Shown piece after piece: positions 6,896-14,226 of a stretch of 23,983 nucleotides of DNA. A program made the translations under genes and the position numbers. Each line of letters starts with the position of its first letter. Position 1 is the stretch's first letter. The stretch comes from JBEBBU01 sp041158225. Its GTDB lineage: Bacteria; Pseudomonadota; Gammaproteobacteria; Methylococcales; Methylococcaceae. The stretch is from the NCBI GenBank assembly GCA_041158225.1, contig JBEBBU010000053.1:1-23983 (forward strand), read 5' to 3'. The notes under the pieces were generated by a model that was not told the origin of the DNA, did no database searches, and was given only the letters and a program-made list of their open reading frames with translations.

Positions 6896-8716
6896 ATGTG
6901 TGGGATAGCAGGCATCATGATGCGTCATGGCCCGGTCGAGCAGGCGTGGCTGGAGCGCATGGCCGGTCAGCTTGGTCATCGGGGGCCTGACGGTACTGGT
7001 TATTACCGTGCAGGCGCCGTCGGGTTGGTGCACACCCGCCTGTCTATCATCGACCTGGCTGGAGGGCAGCAGCCATTGCTGGCCCGTGAAGGCAGCGTGG
7101 CGACCGTAGCCAATGGGGAAATATACAACTTTCCCGAGTTAAGAGTGGCGCAGGGCGAACGTGGGGCCCAGTTTACTTCGCATTCCGACTGTGAGCATAT
7201 ACTGCATGGCTATCTGCAGGATCCAGAGCATTTTGTAGAGACGCTGCATGGCATGTTTGCCTTTGCCCTGTATGACAGCGAATCCGGAGACCTGTATCTT
7301 GCGCGGGACCGGCTGGGTATCAAGCCGCTGTTTTATGTCGAACTTCCAGATAGATTGCTGTTCGCTTCCGAAGTCAAAGCCCTGCTGCCCCTGCTGCCCC
7401 ATACCCCGGAGATCGATGGCGTCGCACTTTCCCAGTTCCTGCATAATCGCTCCAGTACGGGTAATGCCATGCTGTTCAGGGGTATCCGTCGGGTTGCGCC
7501 AGGTGAAATCATCCGTTTTGACCGTGACCTCAGGCCTGTTGCCAGAACGTACTGGACGCCCCGCAGTATTGAGCCGCAGCCCATGTCTCTTGAGGAGGGA
7601 CTTGAGGCATTCGATGCGCTGTTCGATACCGTCATGCGCGAGCACATGCGCTCGGATGTGCCTTATGGTCTTTTCCTTTCTGGAGGTAATGATTCAGCCA
7701 TTCTGCTGGCCATGCTGAGCCGGCTGCAGGATCAGCCGGTGCGTACCTTTTCGGTAGGCTATGCAGATGCCAGCATGAAAGACGAACTGGAAGGCGCTGG
7801 CCGTATGGCAAAACTTTTCGGGAGCCAGCATACCGAGTTGCGCCTGGGGCGTGATGAGCTGTTCCGGCGCATTGCCCACAGTGTCTGGTGCGCGGATGAG
7901 CTGATGCGTGATCCGGCCAGTCTGCCAACTTCAGCACTGTCCCAGATGGCGGCCAAGGACCTTAAAGTGGTGTTTGTTGGCGAGGGTGGGGATGAGGTGT
8001 TTGCCGGCTACCGGCGCTATCGCCAGCCCCCGCTGTTCTGGTGGCTTATGGACAGGTTTTTCCCGGGGTCTGGCGGTTTTCGTGTCCGTAGTGAATGGTG
8101 GCGACCGGCATCCATCCGCCTGCTGGGGGCTGAGCTGCAGCGCCTAAGGCAGGCCGCCCGCGAGCCTTACATGCGAGCCTGGCAGGAAGCCCCCGCCAGC
8201 TGGAGTCATTTGCAGCATTGCCAGTATACCGATATGGTGACTACCCTGCCGGATAACCTTCTGGTCAAGGTGGATCGCATGATGATGGGATTCGGGCTCG
8301 AGGGACGGGTACCTTTTCTTGATCATCGCATCGTGGAGTTCGGTTTTTCACTGCCAGATCACCTGAAAATCCAGGGTAGCACACCCAAAGCTTTCCTGCG
8401 TCACTGGGCGGGGCGCCATATCCCGCACGATCATCTTCACCAGAAAAAGAAAGGCTTTGTTGTGCCTGTGAGAGAATGGCTGAGAGGCGATTTCCTGCGC
8501 TATCTGGAGCAGAAGCTCAGTGCCAATCCGGCGGTGCAGGCATGGTTTGATGTCCGCCACCTGCCTGCACTCTTTCGTGCCCAGGAGGCTCGTGGTATCG
8601 CCAGCCGGGAGATTTTCTGCCTGATGCAGTTTGCCATCTGGCACCATCTTTTTATCGAAAATCATGGCAATCTCTGTCCCGGCACAGATGAAAATCCACT
8701 GGACTGGATGCGCTGA
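6896..8716 (+). CDS. Class II amidotransferase, asparagine synthetase (glutamine-hydrolysing)-like, copy 1
   Basis: A 606-residue protein. The N-terminal glutaminase domain has the nucleophile Cys2 (MCGIAG) and ligands matching asparagine synthetase B: Arg48 (HTRLSIID), Asn73 and Glu75 (ANGEIYN), and Asp98 (HSD). The synthetase domain carries the ATP PP-loop SGGNDSA (262-268) and GEGGDEVFAGYRRY (362-375), then DNLLVKVDRM and EGRVPFLDH. All catalytic motifs look intact. The family adenylates a carboxylate and transfers glutamine-derived ammonia. In polysaccharide loci relatives are proposed to amidate uronic acids, and that is the inferred role here; true asparagine synthesis is possible. The ATG follows AAGGAG at 6882-6887. 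The 83-base gap upstream shows no convincing promoter or terminator. The protein ends in NPLDW plus two residues, a tail shared with copy 2. Confidence 0.88.
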   Translation: MCGIAGIMMRHGPVEQAWLERMAGQLGHRGPDGTGYYRAGAVGLVHTRLSIIDLAGGQQPLLAREGSVATVANGEIYNFPELRVAQGERGAQFTSHSDCEHILHGYLQDPEHFVETLHGMFAFALYDSESGDLYLARDRLGIKPLFYVELPDRLLFASEVKALLPLLPHTPEIDGVALSQFLHNRSSTGNAMLFRGIRRVAPGEIIRFDRDLRPVARTYWTPRSIEPQPMSLEEGLEAFDALFDTVMREHMRSDVPYGLFLSGGNDSAILLAMLSRLQDQPVRTFSVGYADASMKDELEGAGRMAKLFGSQHTELRLGRDELFRRIAHSVWCADELMRDPASLPTSALSQMAAKDLKVVFVGEGGDEVFAGYRRYRQPPLFWWLMDRFFPGSGGFRVRSEWWRPASIRLLGAELQRLRQAAREPYMRAWQEAPASWSHLQHCQYTDMVTTLPDNLLVKVDRMMMGFGLEGRVPFLDHRIVEFGFSLPDHLKIQGSTPKAFLRHWAGRHIPHDHLHQKKKGFVVPVREWLRGDFLRYLEQKLSANPAVQAWFDVRHLPALFRAQEARGIASREIFCLMQFAIWHHLFIENHGNLCPGTDENPLDWMR

Positions 8717-8718
8717 TC

Positions 8719-10545
8719 ATGTGTGGTATTGCCGGCATGGTGTTGCGCTACGGACAGGTGCAGACGGATGATCTGGACAGGATGCGGCAGCAGTTACAGC
8801 ATCGTGGACCGGATGGTCATGGCCTGTGTGTGCATGAAAATGTAGGGCTGGTGCATACACGCCTCTCCATTATTGATCTCGCCGGTGGGCAGCAGCCGCT
8901 GCATTCCGCGGAGGATGACTGTGTTCTGGTCGCCAATGGTGAAATCTATAACTATCTGGAACTGCGGGAGGCCCTGTTACAGCAGGGGGCACGGTTTGCG
9001 ACTCATTCTGACAGTGAGGTGGTGCTGGAGGCTTACCGTCATGATCCAGATGGTTTCATTGACGCGCTTAACGGCATGTTCGCTTTCGCCTTGCATGACA
9101 GGCGCCGCCAGCGGGTAGTGATCGCCCGTGACCGTCTCGGTATCAAGCCACTTTTCTATGTGCAGCTGGCCGACAGGGTGCTTTTTGCTTCTGAAATCAA
9201 GGCGCTTCTGCCGCTGCTTCCACATCCACCAGAGCTGATGCCCAAAGCGCTGTCACAGTTTCTTGGCCACCAGTTCAGTAGTGGAGACGATACCGTATTT
9301 GCCGGCATCAGGCGTCTTGGGCCAGGCGAGATGCTGAGTATTTCTACCACGGATCTTTCCTGTCAGCGGCGGGTCTACTGGGATCTCACCCGGGCTCGCA
9401 CGCTTCCCGCACAGCTCTCCCTGCAGGATGCTGAAAGTATGCTGGATGAACTGCTGGAGCAGGTGATGCGTGAACATATGCGCTCAGATGTACCCTACGG
9501 TCTTTTCCTTTCCGGGGGCAATGATTCAGCGGTTCTGCTGGCGCAACTGACCCGTCTGCAGGACAGGCCGGTAAGGACTTTTTCGGTGGGCTATGCTGAC
9601 AGTCAGATGGGTGATGAGCTGGCGCCGGCGATGCGCATGGCAGACTATTTTGGCAGCGACCATACCGAACTGCGCCTGAGCCGGCATGATCTTTTCCGGC
9701 GTATACCGCACACCGTCTGGGCCTGCGATGAACTGATGCGTGATCCCGCCAGTCTGCCTACCTCAGCACTTGCTGAGACCGCGGCTGCTGAGCTCAAGGT
9801 GGTTTTTTCCGGTGAGGGTGGAGATGAGGTGTTTGCAGGTTACGGCCGTTATCGCCAGCCGGCCTGGATCTACCGCTTCAAGTCACTGCTGGCATCGGGT
9901 AGTGGTGGTTTTCGCACCCGAAGTCACTGGCAGGGCGGTCAGCCATACAGAGCGCTTGGCAGAGAGCTGGCTGCCGGGATTGCATCGGCAAGGTCTCCTT
10001 TTGTAGCGGCCTGGCAACGGGCGCCGAAGGCATGGACCCATCTGCAGCATTGCCAGTATACCGATCTGGTGACCGCGCTGCCTGACAATCTTCTGGTCAA
10101 GGCCGACAGGATGCTGATGGGATTTGCTGTAGAAGGCAGGGTGCCTTTTCTTGATCACAGACTGGTTGAGTTTGGTCTGATGCTGCCTGACAGGCTGAAA
10201 TGTCAGGGTAAAGTACACAAGCGCATCCTGAGAAGCTGGGCTGAGCGGCACATTCCCCCCGACCACCTTTATCACCGTAAACGCGGGTTTCACGTGCCTG
10301 TAGGGGAGTGGCTATCCGGCGCATTCCTTGACAGCCTTGAAAAAAGACTCATGGCGAATGTGGCCATCAGACGCTGGTTCAGGGTCGAACAGCTACCGGC
10401 CCTGTTTGCTGCCCAGCGGCATTCAGAACGTTACAGCAGGGAGATCTTTGCTCTGATGCAGTTCGCCATCTGGCATCGCATGTTTATTGAGCAGCCCGGC
10501 CTGAGACCCCAGTCCAGTGAGGATCCACTGGACTGGGTGGCGTGA
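8719..10545 (+). CDS. Class II amidotransferase, asparagine synthetase (glutamine-hydrolysing)-like, copy 2
   Basis: A 608-residue tandem paralogue of the preceding gene, starting 2 bases after its stop, so the two are translated together. It begins MCGIAGM with nucleophile Cys2 and keeps the glutaminase motifs (RLSIID, ANGEIYN, HSDSE). The PP-loop SGGNDSA is at 265-271 and GEGGDEVFAGYGRY at 365-378. By eye the copies agree in well over half of aligned positions, so duplication is old enough for divergence but both appear functional. The role is inferred to be amidation of a glycan or precursor carboxyl group. Two copies could serve two different carboxylates. The 3' end contains a long hairpin (10508-10537), and the stop lies one base from the end of the convergent gene. 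Confidence 0.88.
   Translation: MCGIAGMVLRYGQVQTDDLDRMRQQLQHRGPDGHGLCVHENVGLVHTRLSIIDLAGGQQPLHSAEDDCVLVANGEIYNYLELREALLQQGARFATHSDSEVVLEAYRHDPDGFIDALNGMFAFALHDRRRQRVVIARDRLGIKPLFYVQLADRVLFASEIKALLPLLPHPPELMPKALSQFLGHQFSSGDDTVFAGIRRLGPGEMLSISTTDLSCQRRVYWDLTRARTLPAQLSLQDAESMLDELLEQVMREHMRSDVPYGLFLSGGNDSAVLLAQLTRLQDRPVRTFSVGYADSQMGDELAPAMRMADYFGSDHTELRLSRHDLFRRIPHTVWACDELMRDPASLPTSALAETAAAELKVVFSGEGGDEVFAGYGRYRQPAWIYRFKSLLASGSGGFRTRSHWQGGQPYRALGRELAAGIASARSPFVAAWQRAPKAWTHLQHCQYTDLVTALPDNLLVKADRMLMGFAVEGRVPFLDHRLVEFGLMLPDRLKCQGKVHKRILRSWAERHIPPDHLYHRKRGFHVPVGEWLSGAFLDSLEKRLMANVAIRRWFRVEQLPALFAAQRHSERYSREIFALMQFAIWHRMFIEQPGLRPQSSEDPLDWVA
10508..10537. terminator. Perfect 12-bp inverted repeat at a convergent junction
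   Basis: Bases 10508-10519 (CCCAGTCCAGTG) and 10526-10537 (CACTGGACTGGG) are exact reverse complements around a six-base loop. The hairpin lies inside the last codons of the second amidotransferase, just before its stop. A weaker imperfect hairpin (10539-10560) spans the two stop codons. Neither strand has a run of T after the stem, so it is not a classical intrinsic terminator. A bidirectional transcription block or 3'-end stabiliser for both converging messages is inferred from its position. Confidence 0.45.
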
Positions 10546-10546
10546 C

Positions 10547-11284
10547 TCAGTCATTGCGCCACTGATGGGGCCAGTGATTCCGGGTCAGCCACATCTGGCC
10601 CAGTGAAGTAAATATCATGACGGTGGCCGCCATGGAGTAGCCCACGCCGCCGATCAGGGTGAGCCAGGCAAATGAGGGCAGAAGCTTGGTCAGCCACCAT
10701 GAGAGTACATCCAGAATCAGGAAGGCAAACGGGGTGGCGATCAGGATCATCTTCCAGTCACGCACATATTCCGCATGCGCAAATATCCAGCCTACAAACA
10801 GGAAGATGAAGGCGATGCCAAACAGGTGGATATGAGAGACCCGGGTTAGCGTGGTATAGGTTTCTCCCTGATCGACCTGAGCCACCCGCTGCATTTCCTC
10901 CATTTTGCCCAGATTGGGAAGGCCGGAGTTGGCGTTATGGCAGCTGACACAGTTCTTTTCTACGATGGGCTGAATCTTGGGCCAGTCTTCAGTGGTAGCG
11001 CCATCCTGGGCCCATTTGACCAGTTCAAAGCGGTCTTCATCGGAAGCCATGGCCTTCATCTGGCCGTTCAGCATGGTCTGTAGCTTGGAGTTTTCCCGAT
11101 TGCCATAGTAGCTGTAGACAATATCGTTGATGGACAGCCCGGGTTTGCCATCAGCCATGCCATGGGTAAGCATGATCTGGGCGCCTGCCATCATCAGGCC
11201 GACACCAATGACGAGCAGAAATCCGGTAAACAGTATCTTGAAGCTCAGGGGCAGGTGGGCAAGGGTGGTGGTCACGGGTGTCAT
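10547..11284 (-). CDS. Inner-membrane protein with a single heme-c motif
   Basis: A 245-residue protein with an N-terminal membrane helix (about 14-36), then a ~110-residue extracytoplasmic stretch carrying one CVSCH heme-c attachment motif (Cys112, Cys115, His116), and three further helices (about 153-170, 178-196 and 204-226). His151, His153 and His170 lie in or beside the second helix and could bind a cofactor. It resembles the small cytochrome-c/urate-hydroxylase-like membrane proteins that databases sometimes mislabel, which would place it in electron transfer. No partner oxidase or reductase is nearby. GAGG sits 8 bases before the ATG. It is transcribed away from the MOSC gene and converges on the amidotransferase with one base between stops. 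It looks unrelated to the glycan genes. Confidence 0.7.
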   Translation of the reverse strand: MTPVTTTLAHLPLSFKILFTGFLLVIGVGLMMAGAQIMLTHGMADGKPGLSINDIVYSYYGNRENSKLQTMLNGQMKAMASDEDRFELVKWAQDGATTEDWPKIQPIVEKNCVSCHNANSGLPNLGKMEEMQRVAQVDQGETYTTLTRVSHIHLFGIAFIFLFVGWIFAHAEYVRDWKMILIATPFAFLILDVLSWWLTKLLPSFAWLTLIGGVGYSMAATVMIFTSLGQMWLTRNHWPHQWRND

Positions 11285-11317
11285 CTCTCAGGCCTCATGA
11301 AGTTTGTGGAGGTGGTC

Positions 11318-11348
11318 GTGAACTGAAAAGCAGGGTCTGTGCGATAAT
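11318..11348 (+). promoter_or_regulatory. Possible promoter for the MOSC gene
   Basis: The 116-base gap between the divergent heme-c and MOSC genes must hold promoters for both. TGC plus GATAAT (11340-11348) is an extended -10 element with one mismatch to consensus. The only upstream -35-like sequence (11318-11323) is poor and 19 bases away. No convincing promoter for the minus-strand gene was found. Confidence 0.35.
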
Positions 11349-11400
11349 AACACAACTGAATAACTCCCTTAGAAAACGATAAGAATCAAGGAGCAATCTG

Positions 11401-12246
11401 GTGAACCACATCAATACACTGTTAACTGCATGGCGTTATCCAGTCAAATCCATGCAGGGAGAAGAGCTGAACGCTGCTTTCATTACTGCAGATGGTTTGC
11501 TTGGCGATCGCACTTTCGCTCTGGTGGATGCCGAAACCGGTCAGGTAGCCAGTGCCAAGAACCCTCGCAAGTGGCCGGATTTCTTTGCCTACCGTGCCCG
11601 GGTTATCCAGGCTGGAACAGAGGCGCCCTCGCTTGCATCACTGCTGGTGACTACTGCACAAGGTGAGGAAATCCGTGGTGATGATCCAGAGCTGAATGAA
11701 CGGCTTTCCCGGGCGCTGGGGCGTCGGGTCACCCTGCAGACCGTGGCGCCTTCCCAGCCCATTCTGGAGCAGTATTGGCCCGAGCGTGAGGGGCAGGATG
11801 ACGCCGTAACCCAGGAGGCTGTGGCTGCTGCGGCGGCTCACGGTACATTTTTTGACTATGCTCCCCTGCATATCATCACCACTTCGAGTCTGGCCCGCCT
11901 GCGTGCCCTCTATCCTGCCGGGCAGATCGAAACACGCCGTTTCCGTCCGAATCTGGTGGTGGCGACAGATCACGAGGTCGTCGATTTTGTTGAAAATGCC
12001 TGGGTCGGCAAGACTCTGCGCATTGGTGATGATCTGGAGCTGGAAGTGACGGATCCCTGTCCCCGCTGTGTCATGCCGACCCTGGCTCAGGGTGATCTGG
12101 CGCGTGACCCCGGCATCCTTCGAGCCATTGCCCATAATGATGTTCATGTGCCGTTTGCTGACAGGGCGTTGCCGAGTTTCGGGGTTTATGCGCGGGTGAG
12201 CAAGCCAGGGCGTGTAGTGCGTGGCGATACCGTTCACGTGCGCTGA
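11401..12246 (+). CDS. MOSC-domain protein with N-terminal beta-barrel domain
   Basis: A 281-residue protein that uses a GTG start, 7 bases after AAGGAG (11388-11393). The N-terminal half (about 1-110; AWRYPVKSMQGEEL, GLLGDRTFALVD) is the MOSC beta-barrel domain. The C-terminal half is the MOSC domain, with RFRPNLVV (180-187) and the cysteine-containing DPCPRC (218-223). Family members, including mARC and YcbX-type proteins, bind molybdenum cofactor through a conserved cysteine and reduce N-hydroxylated compounds; Cys223 is the likely ligand. No ferredoxin domain is fused, so an external electron donor would be needed. It is followed 21 bases later by the aminopeptidase gene. Confidence 0.87.
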   Translation: MNHINTLLTAWRYPVKSMQGEELNAAFITADGLLGDRTFALVDAETGQVASAKNPRKWPDFFAYRARVIQAGTEAPSLASLLVTTAQGEEIRGDDPELNERLSRALGRRVTLQTVAPSQPILEQYWPEREGQDDAVTQEAVAAAAAHGTFFDYAPLHIITTSSLARLRALYPAGQIETRRFRPNLVVATDHEVVDFVENAWVGKTLRIGDDLELEVTDPCPRCVMPTLAQGDLARDPGILRAIAHNDVHVPFADRALPSFGVYARVSKPGRVVRGDTVHVR

Positions 12247-12267
12247 ACACTCTGCAGGTAATGGGGC

Positions 12268-13575
12268 ATGTCGTTGAATAATCATGCAATGGCGCGTGTA
12301 CTGCTCGATTTCATTGATGCGAGCCCCAGTCCCTGGCACGCTGGGGCCAATCTGGCAGCCAGTCTTGATCGTGCCGGCTTCCAGCGTCTTGATGAACGAA
12401 AAAGATGGGAACGGTCAGATCTTGAGGCTGCCTATGTGCAGCGGGGTACCTCTTCACTGATTGCCTTTCGGGCTGGGCAGAAGCCGTTGCTTGAGGCCGG
12501 CAGCAGGATTGTGGCCGCACATACTGATTCACCGGGTCTGCGCATCAAACCCAAAGGTGCGCACTATGCGGGCGCATGTCTGCGCCTTGGTGTCGAGATT
12601 TACGGTTCGCCGCTGCTGGCAACCTGGACGGATCGGGATCTGTCACTGGCAGGTCGCGTGCATGTCCGCAGCCACTCGGGAGAGGTGATGCAGCATCTGG
12701 TCAGGTTTCCTGACGCCATGCTGCGCCTGCCCAACCTCGCCATACACATGAACAGGACGGCCAACGAAGATGGGCTGAAACTGCATCGCCAGCATGAACT
12801 TCCCCTGATACTGGGGCTGGAGCAGGCTTTGCCGGCTCAGGATGTCTGGCGCCAGATGCTGGCGGAACAGATGGATATGGTGGTGCCAGAAGATATCCTG
12901 TCATTCGAGATGCAGGTTTACGATGTGCAGCCCGGCTGTTTCTGGGGGCTGGAGCAGGCATTTATCGCGGATGGGCAACTGGATAATCTGGTGTCCTGCC
13001 ATGCTGCATTGCAGGCGATGCTGCGGGTTAAACAGCAGCAGCCTGAAGCCATGAGCGTCGCTGCTTTCTTTGATCACGAGGAAATTGGCAGTGAAACGCC
13101 CCAGGGCGCTGCGGCCAGTTTTCTGGGAGATGTGCTGGAGCGGATCAGCGAGGTTTGCGGTTATCAGGGACAGGATCACAAACGTATGCTGGCGCACAGT
13201 CATCTGGTCAGTGTCGACATGGCACATGCCTGGCATCCCAATTTCCCGGATGCCTATGAGCCGCAGCATCATGTACAGGTTAATGCAGGCCCCGTGATCA
13301 AAAGTCATGCCTGTGGCCACTATCTGACGGATTCCGTCAGCGAAGCCCGATTTATCGAGATGATGGACAGGCATGCCATACCCTGGCAGCGTTATATTCA
13401 TCGCAGCAATCTGGCCTGTGGTGCTACGGTTGGGCCGATGCTGGGTGCCAGACTGGGTATTCAGGGGCTGGATATTGGCAGTGCCATGTGGGCCATGCAC
13501 AGTGCCAGGGAAAGTGCGGGCGCCAGAGACCAGGACTGGCTGGTGCAGGCGCTGACGCATTTTCTTGGCGAGTGA
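12268..13575 (+). CDS. apeB: M18 family aminopeptidase
   Basis: A 435-residue zinc aminopeptidase of family M18, the usual length for bacterial members. Two-metal ligands are visible in order: His85 in AAHTDSPG, Asp239 in QLDN, Glu271/Glu272 in DHEEIGS, Asp317 in SVDMAHA, and His411 near the C-terminus in AMHSARES. The family's C-terminal KSHACGHYLTDS stretch is also present. It is a cytoplasmic enzyme, as no signal peptide is seen, and it removes N-terminal residues (acidic or neutral) from peptides. It starts 21 bases after the MOSC gene and is followed after 3 bases by the VTT protein, so it is probably part of the same transcript. The gene name follows usage for Pseudomonas homologues. 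Confidence 0.93.
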   Translation: MSLNNHAMARVLLDFIDASPSPWHAGANLAASLDRAGFQRLDERKRWERSDLEAAYVQRGTSSLIAFRAGQKPLLEAGSRIVAAHTDSPGLRIKPKGAHYAGACLRLGVEIYGSPLLATWTDRDLSLAGRVHVRSHSGEVMQHLVRFPDAMLRLPNLAIHMNRTANEDGLKLHRQHELPLILGLEQALPAQDVWRQMLAEQMDMVVPEDILSFEMQVYDVQPGCFWGLEQAFIADGQLDNLVSCHAALQAMLRVKQQQPEAMSVAAFFDHEEIGSETPQGAAASFLGDVLERISEVCGYQGQDHKRMLAHSHLVSVDMAHAWHPNFPDAYEPQHHVQVNAGPVIKSHACGHYLTDSVSEARFIEMMDRHAIPWQRYIHRSNLACGATVGPMLGARLGIQGLDIGSAMWAMHSARESAGARDQDWLVQALTHFLGE

Positions 13576-13578
13576 GGG

Positions 13579-14226
13579 ATGCGAAGCTGGTGGCTGTCTC
13601 TCTGGCTGGTGGCTACATTGTCTGCCTGCCTCTATATTGTACTGACCGTTCCCTTCAGTGAGTGGGTATCTGCCATCGAGTCGCTACGCCCGAGGCTTAT
13701 GGCTGAGGGGGGCTGGGCGGTTGCCGAGTTTGTGCTGGCTGCTACCCTGCTGATGCAGATTGGATTCCCCCGTTTACTGGTGTTCAGTCTGGGCGGATTT
13801 TTCTTTGGTTTTTTCCCGGGAATCCTGTGGGGGCTGCTTGCCAGTGTTGTTGGTGCCCTGCTGACGTTCTATCTGGTGCGTCATGCCGGCTGGCTCAGGT
13901 TTACCCAGCGCTATCCCAGGCTGCATGCCATGGCAGTGCGTCTGGAGTCTCACGGTATCTGGGCCGTGGTAGTGCTAAGGCAGTTGCCCATGAGTGGCTA
14001 TCTGAACAATATCCTGCTGGGTATGACCACGCTTGCTCCCCGCGATTTCTTCTGGGGTACCGTACTGGGATATCTGCCATTGGGTGCCGCTTTCTGTCTG
14101 GTGGGCGCAGGTCTCATGAAAGGCAATAACCAGGAACTGGTCTGGGTAGCGTTGCCGATTTTTCTTGTATCCATGCTGCTGGCCCGATGGCTTGGGCGCC
14201 ATGCCCTGCCTGAATCAGGCAGATGA
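13579..14226 (+). CDS. VTT-domain (TVP38/TMEM64, DedA-superfamily) membrane protein
   Basis: A 215-residue protein with an N-terminal helix (about 4-24) and a central VTT domain. This domain has a glycine/phenylalanine-rich helix pair (GGFFFGFFPGILWGLLAS, about 73-90), then the conserved VVVLRQLPMSGYLNNILLG (about 132-150), and further helices to the C-terminus. VTT proteins are inner-membrane proteins linked to lipid scrambling or transport, including undecaprenyl-phosphate recycling for some DedA relatives. That could matter to the polysaccharide genes downstream, but the precise role is inferred. It follows the aminopeptidase by 3 bases and overlaps the acyltransferase start (ATGA). Confidence 0.85.
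   Translation: MRSWWLSLWLVATLSACLYIVLTVPFSEWVSAIESLRPRLMAEGGWAVAEFVLAATLLMQIGFPRLLVFSLGGFFFGFFPGILWGLLASVVGALLTFYLVRHAGWLRFTQRYPRLHAMAVRLESHGIWAVVVLRQLPMSGYLNNILLGMTTLAPRDFFWGTVLGYLPLGAAFCLVGAGLMKGNNQELVWVALPIFLVSMLLARWLGRHALPESGR

Noticed and set aside
11638..12339. Minus-strand open frame of 233 codons under the MOSC gene
   Set aside because: The plus-strand MOSC protein has full family motifs. The antisense product is low-complexity and motif-free.
12901..13560. Minus-strand open frame of 219 codons under the aminopeptidase
   Set aside because: The M18 metal-ligand motifs on the plus strand explain the region.
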